The notes beneath the pieces are model-generated. The model searched no databases. It saw only the letters and a list, made by a program, of their open reading frames with translations, and was not told the origin of the DNA. Positions 14,815 to 22,306 of a stretch of 24,607 nt of DNA are shown here, in pieces. Source of the DNA: CAZTXD01 sp964617995 (GTDB lineage: Bacteria > Actinomycetota > Acidimicrobiia > Spongiisociales > ZC4RG35); assembly GCA_964617995.1 (NCBI GenBank), contig CAZTXD010000042.1:1-24607 (forward strand), given 5' to 3'. Within the stretch, counting starts at the first letter, position 1. Every line of letters begins with the position of its first letter. The position numbers were made by a program, and so were the translations under genes.

Positions 14815-16047
14815 TCAATAGGTGAATGGCCATCCTTTCCAGTAGTTCCTGATCCGCAGCCAGATCCCGTAGAGACCCAGCGGCTCGAAGAGCAGGAACA
14901 CGATTATCAAAAGACCGTACAGCAAAAGATTGAGCTGGAACACGGAAAGTCCGGGTCCTATCGCCGAGGTTCCGACCAGACCGAAGTCGCCAGGTCCCGT
15001 CGACACCAGCACACCGGCGATGGTCGCCCCCACGCCCTCCCCGGCCGACACCCCGGCCAGCCATGCCGTCGTGATCTCGACGAAACGGGGCACCGTGACG
15101 ACGAAGAAGGCTCCCATGATCACCCCGGCGGTGGTGCCCGCTCCCCCGATCAGGATGATGGCGATGATCTCCACCGCCAGCAGGAGATCCCAGACCTCCG
15201 GTATGCGGCTGCCGAAATAGGATGCCAGCAACGCCCCCGACACACCGGCGAAGAAGGAGGAGATGGCGAAGGCCAGCGCCTTGTAACGGGCCTCGTCGAC
15301 ACCCATCACCTCGGCCGCCACGTCCCGGTCGCGGATGGCGGCGAAAGCGCGTCCCACCCGTGTCCGGGCGATGTTCTTGTGTATGAGGGTGAACACCACC
15401 AGCAGCCCCAACATCAACAGGTACTGCTTCGCCTGGCGCCCCAGCTCGATGCCGAACCACGGTCCCGCCGACGAGAAGTCGATCAGCGGCGTCTCCTCCT
15501 TCCACAGCCGGAACTCGAACGAGGGCCACTCCCGTCCCAGCCCGGGACCACCCGACACCGATCGGACGTTGCGGAAGATGTGGTCGCCCACGAAAACCAG
15601 GCCGATGGTGACGAACGCCAGATAGAGGCCTCTGACCCGGACGGCGGTGGGCGACACCAGCAGTCCGACGATGGCCGCGACGATTCCGGCGGCCGGGAGC
15701 CAGATCCACATAGGGAGCCCGTAGCCGATGAGGGTGGCCGTCTGGACACCCCCCAGGACGACACCGGTGTAGGCGCCCACCCCCATGAAGAAGGAGTGGC
15801 CCAGTGAGACCTGGCCGGCGATGCCGGTGAGGATGTTGAGGCCCAGCGCGGCGATGGCGAAGATGCAGGCTTCACCCAGCTCCACCAGCCACACGTTGGC
15901 ACCGGCCCATCTCAAACCGGGGATGATCTGGAGGGGAAGGGTGACGGCCACCACCAGCAGCAGTCCCACCATCATCTTCTTGGTCGTCGTGGGCAGGATG
16001 GCCTGGTCGGCCTCGTAAGAAGTGAAAAGGAGGGGTCGTCCTCTCAT
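14815..16047 (-). CDS. livM: Branched-chain-type ABC importer permease LivM
   Basis: This is a 410-residue inner-membrane permease with about ten hydrophobic segments. The family signature GLNILTGIAGQVSLGHSFF is near residues 82-100, and the cytoplasmic EAA-like loop with VGRAFAAIRDRDVAAEVMGV is present. I start it at the ATG at 16047, preceded by AGGGGAG; the frame continues to 16116, but only through the 18-bp tandem repeat. It pairs with LivH in the same operon. A long loop at about 175-210 (containing GPGLGREWPSFEFRLWKEE) is extracytoplasmic and larger than in short LivM proteins. Confidence 0.94.
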   Translation of the reverse strand: MRGRPLLFTSYEADQAILPTTTKKMMVGLLLVVAVTLPLQIIPGLRWAGANVWLVELGEACIFAIAALGLNILTGIAGQVSLGHSFFMGVGAYTGVVLGGVQTATLIGYGLPMWIWLPAAGIVAAIVGLLVSPTAVRVRGLYLAFVTIGLVFVGDHIFRNVRSVSGGPGLGREWPSFEFRLWKEETPLIDFSSAGPWFGIELGRQAKQYLLMLGLLVVFTLIHKNIARTRVGRAFAAIRDRDVAAEVMGVDEARYKALAFAISSFFAGVSGALLASYFGSRIPEVWDLLLAVEIIAIILIGGAGTTAGVIMGAFFVVTVPRFVEITTAWLAGVSAGEGVGATIAGVLVSTGPGDFGLVGTSAIGPGLSVFQLNLLLYGLLIIVFLLFEPLGLYGIWLRIRNYWKGWPFTY

Positions 16048-16065
16048 AGCTCCCCTTGGGTGAGC

Positions 16066-16119
16066 GAGCGAAGCGACCAAGCGGAGCGAAGCGGCCAAGC
16101 GGACCGCAGCGACCACCTC
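16066..16119. repeat. 18-bp tandem repeat between livH and livM
   Basis: GAGCGAAGCG(A/G)CCAAGCG is present as two nearly identical 18-bp copies at 16066-16083 and 16084-16101, followed by a decayed third copy. It fills most of the 70-bp livH-livM space and ends at the livH stop codon. It is open in the livM frame but is probably non-coding. Confidence 0.75.
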
Positions 16120-17083
16120 ATACTCGTCGGACCTCCTCGGTGCCGAAGAGCCCGTAGGGACGGACGAGGAGGAAGATCAGCATCAGCAGGTACGGCACGA
16201 TCCCCCCGAAGCCGACACCGAGGATGTGGGAGTAGCCGGCGGAGTAGGTGCCTATGACCATCTCGGCTATTCCGACGAGGAACCCGGCGATCACCGCCCC
16301 CATGATCGAGTCGAGGCCACCGATGATGATGGCGGGGAAGGCCCGGAATACCACGAAGGCGGTGGTGTTGGAGACGCCGGTCGCCCGGGGCGGCATCGAG
16401 GCGAAGATCCCCGCCACTGCCGCCAGGGCCGCTCCGATCGCCCAGGAGATCGCGAAAATCTTCCCTACGTCGATTCCCTGGGCCTGGGCCGCCTCCTGAT
16501 CGAAGGCCGTGGCGCGCATGGCCACACCCATACGGCTCTGGAAGAACCAGGCGACCAGCGCGAAGCAGACGATCGCCACCGCGAACGTGACGATCTGGGT
16601 GGTGTTGATGTTCACACCCAGGACGGACGTGACCTCGAGCCCCCAGGGATCCCGTAGGCTACGGGCGCCCTGGCCGATGAAGTCGTCGGTGACCGTTCGG
16701 AGGACGATGTCGACACCGACGGTGATGATGGCCACCGAGAACAGCGGCTCGCCGATCATGGGGCGGATGAAGATGCGCTCGACGAGGAGGCCCACCGCCA
16801 TCGCCGCCGCCACCGCACACAGCGCAGACAGACCCCACTTCAGCCAGAAGGGGGCGTCACCCATGAACCTGCCGGGGAACTGGTAGATGGCGGCGAAGGC
16901 CGCCGCCAGGAACGCCCCTACCGCCGCCAGGGCGCCGTGGGCGAAGTTGACCACCTGGGTGGCCTTGAAGATGATGACGAAGCCGAGAGCGAGAAGGGCG
17001 TAGATGGCGCCCAATCCGATCCCGTTCAGGAGGGCGAAGACGAACTTATCCAGCCCCTCGCCCGCCACCTGAGCGAGGATCAC
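16118..17083 (-). CDS. livH: Branched-chain-type ABC importer permease LivH
   Basis: This 321-residue permease has about eight hydrophobic helices. The LivH motif FKATQVVNFAHGALAAVGAF is near residues 36-55, and the EAA-like loop with MGVAMRATAFDQEAAQAQGI is present. The GTG at 17083 overlaps the fadD stop as GTGA, which decides the start over longer in-frame options that run deep into fadD. Coupling to fadD implies that ligase and importer are made together. Confidence 0.94.
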   Translation of the reverse strand: MILAQVAGEGLDKFVFALLNGIGLGAIYALLALGFVIIFKATQVVNFAHGALAAVGAFLAAAFAAIYQFPGRFMGDAPFWLKWGLSALCAVAAAMAVGLLVERIFIRPMIGEPLFSVAIITVGVDIVLRTVTDDFIGQGARSLRDPWGLEVTSVLGVNINTTQIVTFAVAIVCFALVAWFFQSRMGVAMRATAFDQEAAQAQGIDVGKIFAISWAIGAALAAVAGIFASMPPRATGVSNTTAFVVFRAFPAIIIGGLDSIMGAVIAGFLVGIAEMVIGTYSAGYSHILGVGFGGIVPYLLMLIFLLVRPYGLFGTEEVRRV

Positions 17084-18957
17084 GACCCGTACATCTCGTC
17101 GATCAGCTCCCCGAACATGTCTTCCATGGCGTTCCGCTTGACCTTCTGGGTGGCGGTCAGCTCCCCGTCCTCGTGGTCGAGCTCCTTGGGCAGGAGTCGG
17201 AACTTGCGGATGTTCTCCGCCCGGGCGAACCGCTCGTTGGTCTCGTTCACGACGCCCTGGATGAGCTCGATCACCTGCGGTTTCTCCGAGAGATCCCGAT
17301 AGGTCGTGTAGGGGATGTTGCGCCGGGTGGCCCAATCGCCCACGTTGTCGAATTCGATCCCGATGAGAGCCGACAGGAACTTGCGCCCGTCACCCACCAC
17401 CATCGCCTCCTTGACGTACGGCGACGTCTTGAGGCTGTTCTCGATCTCCGAAGGGGAAACGTTCTTGCCGCCGGAGGTGATGATGATGTGCTTGATCCGG
17501 TCGACGATCTTGACGTGGGTCCCGTCGACCCATTCTCCAACGTCGCCCGTCTTCAGCCATCCGTCGTCGGTGAACGTGTCGGCGGTGGCCTCGGGCTTGT
17601 TCCAGTAGCCCTTGAACACCCCCGAGTGCTTGGTCTGTATCTCCCCGGTGTCGGGGTCGATGCGGAAGCCGATGTTGGGGTAGGGCTCGCCCACGGTCCC
17701 GACCTTGTTGCGCCCCCACAGGTTGATGGTGGCGACGGCGGCGTTCTCGGTCATGCCGTAGATCTCGTGGATGGGCACACCCATTCCAATGAAGTCCTGG
17801 ATGACTTCGGGGGCGATGGCTGCCGCCCCGGTGCCGGCCCATTTCACCCGCCTCATTCCGATCCGCTCCTTCATGGCGCGGAAGACGAGGGGGTTGAAGA
17901 TCCAATGCAGGATTCGGGACTTGGGTGTGTCCAGGCCCCCGTTGCTCACCCTCTCCCGTCCGATCACCGAGGCTGCCTTCATGCCCAGCCCGAACAGGAG
18001 GCGCTTGAACCAGGTCCCGTCCCGTCCCTTGATGTGGACGGTGGCATGGATCTTCTCCCAGATCCGGGGGACGGCGAAGAACAGTGTCGGCTGGATCTCC
18101 CTCAGGTTCTGCTGCACGGTCTCGATCGACTCGGCGAAGTTGAGAACGGTGCCTTGGGAGGCGAGGTGCCAAGCCGAGAAGATCCGCTCGGCCACGTGAC
18201 AGAGGGGTAGATAGGTGAGGATCTGGTCGTGGGGCCCGGGCGTGACGTTGCCGGGCAGCCTCCCTTCCACGTTGATGACCTGGTCGACGCAGAACTGGAA
18301 GTTGGAATTGGTGAGCATCGCCCCCTTGGGAGGGCCGGTGGTCCCGGACGTGTAGACCAGCGTCATCACGTCGTCACCTTCGGCGTCGGCCATGATCCGC
18401 TCTACCGCCCCGGGATGCTCGGCGGCGTGCCGGCGCCCCAACTCCAGAAAATCGTCCCAGAAGATGAAGCGGTCGTCCCCGCGGAAATCACGGAATCCGC
18501 GGGGCTCCACATGGACGATCTTGGTGAGGTTGGGAAGCCGGTCGATGACGTCCATCACCTTGTCGGCCTGCTCTTGATCCTCGGCGAGGTGGATCTTCGC
18601 CCCCGAGTCCTGCAGCAGGTACTCGACCTCTGCCGCCGGGTTGGTGGGATACAGGCCCACGGTGATGCCGCGGACGGCCACCGTGGCGAAGTCGAGGATC
18701 ACCCACTCGGGTCGATCCTCGGAGTGGATCGACACCCGGTCGCCCGGCTCGGCTCCCAGGGCGAGAAGGGCGTGGGCGGCGTGGAGCACGTGACCCCACA
18801 GATCCGCCCAGGTGATCTCCTGCCAGATCCCGTAGTCCTTCTCCCGCATCGCCACACCGGACGGGTTCTCGGCGGCCCATGCCCTGACTCGCGCCGCCAC
18901 TGTGGCAAAGCCCGATCCCACCGGAGGAACATCGGTTCGCTCGGCCATCGTCGTCAT
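17080..18957 (-). CDS. Acyl-CoA synthetase (AMP-forming), FadD-like
   Basis: This 625-residue ANL-superfamily enzyme activates a carboxylic acid with ATP to the acyl-adenylate and then the CoA thioester. The ATP-binding P-loop YTSGTTGPPKG is at 202-212, YGMTE lies in the middle, and the hinge motif is DGWLKTGDVGEW. The C-terminal catalytic lysine lies in LTATQKVKRNA at about residue 605. Length and layout match long-chain acyl-CoA ligases. The ATG at 18957 has AGGAGG seven bases upstream. It is the first gene of the fadD-livHMJFG operon, so its substrate is probably what the importer brings in: a fatty, branched or aromatic acid. The exact acid is not known. Confidence 0.93.
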   Translation of the reverse strand: MTTMAERTDVPPVGSGFATVAARVRAWAAENPSGVAMREKDYGIWQEITWADLWGHVLHAAHALLALGAEPGDRVSIHSEDRPEWVILDFATVAVRGITVGLYPTNPAAEVEYLLQDSGAKIHLAEDQEQADKVMDVIDRLPNLTKIVHVEPRGFRDFRGDDRFIFWDDFLELGRRHAAEHPGAVERIMADAEGDDVMTLVYTSGTTGPPKGAMLTNSNFQFCVDQVINVEGRLPGNVTPGPHDQILTYLPLCHVAERIFSAWHLASQGTVLNFAESIETVQQNLREIQPTLFFAVPRIWEKIHATVHIKGRDGTWFKRLLFGLGMKAASVIGRERVSNGGLDTPKSRILHWIFNPLVFRAMKERIGMRRVKWAGTGAAAIAPEVIQDFIGMGVPIHEIYGMTENAAVATINLWGRNKVGTVGEPYPNIGFRIDPDTGEIQTKHSGVFKGYWNKPEATADTFTDDGWLKTGDVGEWVDGTHVKIVDRIKHIIITSGGKNVSPSEIENSLKTSPYVKEAMVVGDGRKFLSALIGIEFDNVGDWATRRNIPYTTYRDLSEKPQVIELIQGVVNETNERFARAENIRKFRLLPKELDHEDGELTATQKVKRNAMEDMFGELIDEMYGS

Positions 18958-19089
18958 AGCAACTCCTCCTACGCCAACACACCCAATTCTGGCGCGGCGA
19001 GCGCGGACATTAGAGCAAACTGGCCCCGCTTGGGGGGAAGAGACGGGAAAGTTGATGGATTTGTTGCAGCCGGCAGGCCGGCGGGGGCT

Positions 19090-19524
19090 TCAGGCGCCCT
19101 CCACCCACTCGGCGCCTTCCGACCAGTGCTCCTTCTTCCACAGAGGAGCGCGTTGCTTCAACTCGTCGATGACGTAGCGGGCGGCGTCGAAGGCGTCGCT
19201 TCGATGAGCCGACGACACGGCCACGACCACCGCCGGTCCGCCCAGTTCGACGCGTCCGGTGCGGTGCTCCACCACGGTGGCCAGGAGAGGCCAGCGCTCT
19301 GTCGCTTCCCGCACGATCGTGGCGATGACCTCATGCACGCGGCCTTCGAAGGCTTCGTAGTCGAGATGGGTGACACCGGATCGTCCCGGGGAGTGGTCCC
19401 GCACCGTGCCCACGAACAGGGCCACCGCTCCAGCCTGGAGATGACCCACCTCGGCGAGAGCAGCCGCCGGGTCGAGGGCATGGTCGAGAACGGCGATCCT
19501 GACGGATTGGTCCGAGCCTTCCAT
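19090..19524 (-). CDS. moaE: Molybdopterin synthase catalytic subunit MoaE
   Basis: This 144-residue protein is the large subunit of MPT synthase, which converts cyclic pyranopterin monophosphate to molybdopterin using sulfur carried by MoaD. Recognisable segments are FVGTVRDHSPG (about 37-47), LDYEAFEG (54-61), HRTGRVELGG (87-96) and ELKQRAPLWKKEHW (121-134), which holds the active-site lysines (K123 and K130). No moaD or other molybdenum gene is in the window. Its ATG is 14 bp from the divergent htrA-like ATG. TAGACT ends nine bases upstream with no ribosome site, so the mRNA is probably leaderless or nearly so. Confidence 0.95.
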   Translation of the reverse strand: MEGSDQSVRIAVLDHALDPAAALAEVGHLQAGAVALFVGTVRDHSPGRSGVTHLDYEAFEGRVHEVIATIVREATERWPLLATVVEHRTGRVELGGPAVVVAVSSAHRSDAFDAARYVIDELKQRAPLWKKEHWSEGAEWVEGA

Positions 19525-19539
19525 ACAATCACCAGTCTA
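19524..19539. promoter_or_regulatory. Back-to-back leaderless promoter of moaE and htrA-like gene
   Basis: On the plus strand TACAAT (19524-19529) is followed by nine bases and the htrA-like ATG. On the minus strand TAGACT (19539-19534) is followed by nine bases and the moaE ATG. The terminal base of each hexamer is also the first base of the other gene's start codon. There is no room for ribosome sites, and any -35 elements must lie inside the opposite coding sequence. Confidence 0.5.
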
Positions 19540-20774
19540 TGGACCCCAACCCCCCGTCGCAGCACGGCCGGAGCAGCGAGCCCCCTGATCCGTTCTGGCC
19601 GTCCACCGACTGGCCGGCGGGTCCTGTCGGCCCTCCTCCTCCCTCTCCGGAGACGGAACGAGACGTCGAGCCGGCGTCGCGGGGTCGTAGTGACCGTTGG
19701 GCGACGGCGCTGACCCTCTTCGGTGGGGTGCTGCTGGGCACCGGAGTGACCCTGGGAGTGCTGGGTCTGGTGGGCGTGCTCGATCCCAACGTGCAATCCG
19801 TCCCCGCCACCACCGTCGCCACAGCTCCCACCACCACCGCTCCTCCTCCTCCGATCGTCGCCGAGGGAGCCATACCCTCCGTTATAGAAGTCGCATCGGC
19901 TGCCATCCCTTCGATCGTGGCGGTCGAGGTGGTGAACTCCAACGACATCCGGGGCGGCGGCTCGGGTGTGGTCTACCGGGACGACGGCTATCTGATCACC
20001 AACCACCACGTGGTAGCCGACGCCGAAGACATCTTCGTCATCTTCGCCGACGGGGTGGGCTACCCCGCCGAACTGGTCGGATCGGATCCCCTCACCGACA
20101 TCGCCGTTCTCAGCACCACCCGTCCCGACCTGGCCCCGATCCGGCTGGGTGCCGCCAGCGACCTCGTCATCGGTGAGCGAGCGGTGGCCGTGGGCAACCC
20201 CCTGGGACTCCTGGGTGGTCCGTCCGTGACCACCGGGATCCTGTCCGCCACAGGCCGTTCCCTCGTGATCGAGGCCGACACCCAGCTCTACGGCCTGCTG
20301 CAAACCGACGCCCCCATCACCCGCGGCTCGAGCGGCGGGGCGCTCCTCGATCAGGAGGCCAAGCTCATCGGGATAACCACCGCCATCGGGGTCTCCGACG
20401 TGGGAGCGGAGGGACTCGGCTTCGCGGTTCCGGTGGATCTGGCCGTCAGCGTCGCCGAGGATCTCATCAACGATGGGATCGTCCGCCACGCCCTGATGGG
20501 GATAACCGGCACGACCACGACCGAGAATCGCCAGGACGCCACGGTTCCCCTGGGCGTGGGTGTCAACACGCTCAGTCCCGACTCGGCCTACGAGCGGGCG
20601 GGAGGCGAGCTGGACGATGTCATCTTCGAGCTGCAGGGGGACCCGGTCACCTCGATCCAGCAGCTCATCGCCCGTCTGCGCATGTTTCGGGCGGGGGACA
20701 CGGTCGAGGTGAAGGCGTTGCGGGGTGATCGAGAGCTCACGTTGCAGGTCGTGCTGGGCGAGTGGCAGCAATGA
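19539..20774 (+). CDS. HtrA/DegP-like membrane-anchored serine protease with PDZ domain
   Basis: This 411-residue protein has a Pro-rich cytoplasmic N-terminus (1-50), one membrane helix at about 56-80, a Thr/Pro linker, a trypsin-like protease domain (about 115-295) and a C-terminal PDZ domain (about 320-405). The catalytic triad is His157 in ITNHHVV, Asp187 in DPLTDIAVL and Ser265 in TRGSSGGAL. Such enzymes degrade or refold damaged envelope proteins; DegS-type members start sigma-factor release. The stop overlaps the next gene as ATGA (20771-20774). The nearby sigma/anti-sigma module recalls the mycobacterial sigE-rseA-htrA cluster, so a role in that pathway is a fair inference. Confidence 0.94.
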   Translation: MDPNPPSQHGRSSEPPDPFWPSTDWPAGPVGPPPPSPETERDVEPASRGRSDRWATALTLFGGVLLGTGVTLGVLGLVGVLDPNVQSVPATTVATAPTTTAPPPPIVAEGAIPSVIEVASAAIPSIVAVEVVNSNDIRGGGSGVVYRDDGYLITNHHVVADAEDIFVIFADGVGYPAELVGSDPLTDIAVLSTTRPDLAPIRLGAASDLVIGERAVAVGNPLGLLGGPSVTTGILSATGRSLVIEADTQLYGLLQTDAPITRGSSGGALLDQEAKLIGITTAIGVSDVGAEGLGFAVPVDLAVSVAEDLINDGIVRHALMGITGTTTTENRQDATVPLGVGVNTLSPDSAYERAGGELDDVIFELQGDPVTSIQQLIARLRMFRAGDTVEVKALRGDRELTLQVVLGEWQQ

Positions 20775-21823
20775 GCAACGACGACGATATCTTCTCGCGG
20801 CTCTTCGAGCTGTTCAGCCAGCCCGGACCGGTCAACTGGAAGCTCGCCGCCGAGGTGTCCCATCATCTGACCGGTGAACGCACGCCGATCGAGCCTTGGG
20901 CTGCCGAGGAGTACAGGGAGCTCACCCGTCTCGCCGAGTACCGGCTGGAGGAGTTAACGCCCGTCACCGCCTCCCCCGCTCCCGACGTGCTGCCGGTCGA
21001 TGCTCGCGAATGGGCCGACCGGCACCTGGAGGCGTTCGGCTACTTGAGCGAGCCCTTCGCCGACATGGGCGGCCTGACCGGGCCGATGGCTCAACTCGCC
21101 CCGGCCATGGTGGGCATGCAGGTCGGCTCCCTGGTCGGGGGTCTCGCTCGCTGGGTGCTGGCGGGCTTCGACGGTGGGCTTCCCGCCGATCGTCTGCTGC
21201 CGGTGGCGGTGGTCGTGCCCCACATCGAGGCGTTCGCCCGGCAACACTCCTTCGAACCGAGCTCCGTCCGTCTGTGGGTCGTCTCCGAGGAGGTGGCCTA
21301 CCGGGCAGTGACATCGATCCCCTTCACCACCGAGCACCTCCGGCGCCTGCTCGAAGCCGAGGCCGCCACCATCGACTTCGACCCGGCCTCCCTGAGCGGT
21401 CTAATGGGAATGACGGACCCTGCCCAGATCCAGGAGACCGTCGCCGGTGAGCTCGGCGACCTCTTCGCAGGCGAGGAGACCGCCGCCGCCCGGGGCGAGA
21501 CCCGGGCTTACTTGGGTCTGCTCGCCGGGTACGCCCGCCTGATGGCCGAGCGATCCACCGCCGAGTTGCTCCCGGATCGCCAGGCGATCGTCGACGCCCG
21601 GGACGCCGAACGGATGCCGGGGGAGGAGGCGATTCCCTTCGGTCCGGGGTCACCGCCCAGTGAAGCCATCCGCGGCGGGCGGGAGTTCTGCCTGGAGGTC
21701 GAGCGTCGTTACGGCCCCGACGAGCTCAGCCGCCTGTGGACCTCCCCCGATCGCATCCCTTCCGCCGCCGAGATGGCCGACCCTGTCGCCTGGGCTGCCC
21801 GGGTCCTACTGGATGAGTTCTGA
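20771..21823 (+). CDS. DUF2342 (zincin-like) family protein lacking the metal site
   Basis: This 350-residue protein belongs to the actinobacterial zincin_2/DUF2342 family, also annotated as F420-associated hydrolase. The N-terminal segment, the central GGLTGPMAQLAPAMVGMQVG region (about 100-119) and the LPVAVVVPHIEAFARQHSFE stretch fit the family. The usual HExxH helix, however, reads SEEVAYRAV (EEVAY at 173-177), and the later EGHAD-like helix reads LLAGYARL (AGYAR at 252-256). All expected metal-binding histidines are therefore absent, so it is probably not a zinc protease. The start at 20771 overlaps the HtrA-like stop, implying translational coupling and a shared role at the envelope. 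Confidence 0.82.
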   Translation: MSNDDDIFSRLFELFSQPGPVNWKLAAEVSHHLTGERTPIEPWAAEEYRELTRLAEYRLEELTPVTASPAPDVLPVDAREWADRHLEAFGYLSEPFADMGGLTGPMAQLAPAMVGMQVGSLVGGLARWVLAGFDGGLPADRLLPVAVVVPHIEAFARQHSFEPSSVRLWVVSEEVAYRAVTSIPFTTEHLRRLLEAEAATIDFDPASLSGLMGMTDPAQIQETVAGELGDLFAGEETAAARGETRAYLGLLAGYARLMAERSTAELLPDRQAIVDARDAERMPGEEAIPFGPGSPPSEAIRGGREFCLEVERRYGPDELSRLWTSPDRIPSAAEMADPVAWAARVLLDEF

Positions 21824-21835
21824 GTCGGCAGTCGG

Positions 21836-21841
21836 TAGGCT
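21836..21841 (+). promoter_or_regulatory. -10 hexamer TAGGCT of the peroxiredoxin gene
   Basis: TAGGCT is followed by six bases and the GTG start at 21848, the same spacing as TAGAAT before bioY, and no ribosome site is present. A leaderless transcript starting on the G of GTG is expected. No -35 element was found. Confidence 0.4.
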
Positions 21842-21847
21842 GAAGCC

Positions 21848-22300
21848 GTGAGTATCGGTGAGCGCGCACCTGCGTTCTCGTTGCGGGACCAGAACCGGAA
21901 CGTGGTCACGCTGGAGGACATCGAGGGTACGCCGGCGCTGATCGTGTTCATGCCGCTCGCCTTCACGCGGGTGTGTGGGGGGGAGATGTGCGAGATCAGA
22001 GACAACCACACCGAACTGAGCGACACGGGAGCCCGGACGGTCGTCATCACCTGTGACAACGTCCCCGCCAACACCGCCTGGGCCGAGAAGGAAGGTTTCG
22101 AGTTCCCGATCCTGTCCGACTTCTGGCCCCACGGGGAGGTCACCCGGGCGTACGGATGCTTCAACGACAAGCTCGGTGTCCCTCACAGGGCCACCTTCGT
22201 TCTCGACGAGGCGGCGGTCATCCGTGAGGTCATCTCCACCGACAGCCTGAGAGAGGCCCGGCCGTTCAGCTCCTACATCGAGGCCCTGGCAGCCCTGTAG
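21848..22300 (+). CDS. AhpE-like peroxiredoxin
   Basis: This 150-residue thiol peroxidase reduces hydrogen peroxide or organic peroxides. The active-site segment PLAFTRVCGGEMCEIRD holds peroxidatic Cys43 in the TxxC context. Cys48 lies five residues later, the position of the resolving Cys in PrxQ/BCP enzymes, while M. tuberculosis AhpE lacks it. The segments AWAEKEGFEFPILSDFWPHG and YGCFND are AhpE-type. The start is GTG. The stop is only six bases from the convergent RseB-like stop, with no terminator between them. It may be expressed alone from its own -10 or by read-through from the htrA-like operon. Confidence 0.93.
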   Translation: MSIGERAPAFSLRDQNRNVVTLEDIEGTPALIVFMPLAFTRVCGGEMCEIRDNHTELSDTGARTVVITCDNVPANTAWAEKEGFEFPILSDFWPHGEVTRAYGCFNDKLGVPHRATFVLDEAAVIREVISTDSLREARPFSSYIEALAAL

Positions 22301-22306
22301 ACCAGC

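Noticed and set aside
14452..15807. A 451-codon plus-strand ORF across livJ and livM
   Set aside because: It is antisense to two clear genes and its product is low-complexity Asp/His/Arg/Gly-rich sequence with no motif.
19023..19085. GCCGGCAGGCCGGC and CCCCGCTTGGGG as a terminator for moaE
   Set aside because: Stems are four to six bases with tiny loops and no T-run; such repeats are common by chance at this GC content.
18229..19713. A 494-codon plus-strand ORF over fadD and moaE
   Set aside because: It overlaps two confident genes antisense and runs into the htrA-like gene; the translation has no family features.
21848..22300. C43-x4-C48 in the AhpE-like peroxiredoxin as a novel AhpE/PrxQ hybrid
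   Set aside because: Several actinobacterial AhpE homologues seem, from memory, to carry the same second cysteine, so it is noted in the annotation but not claimed as new.
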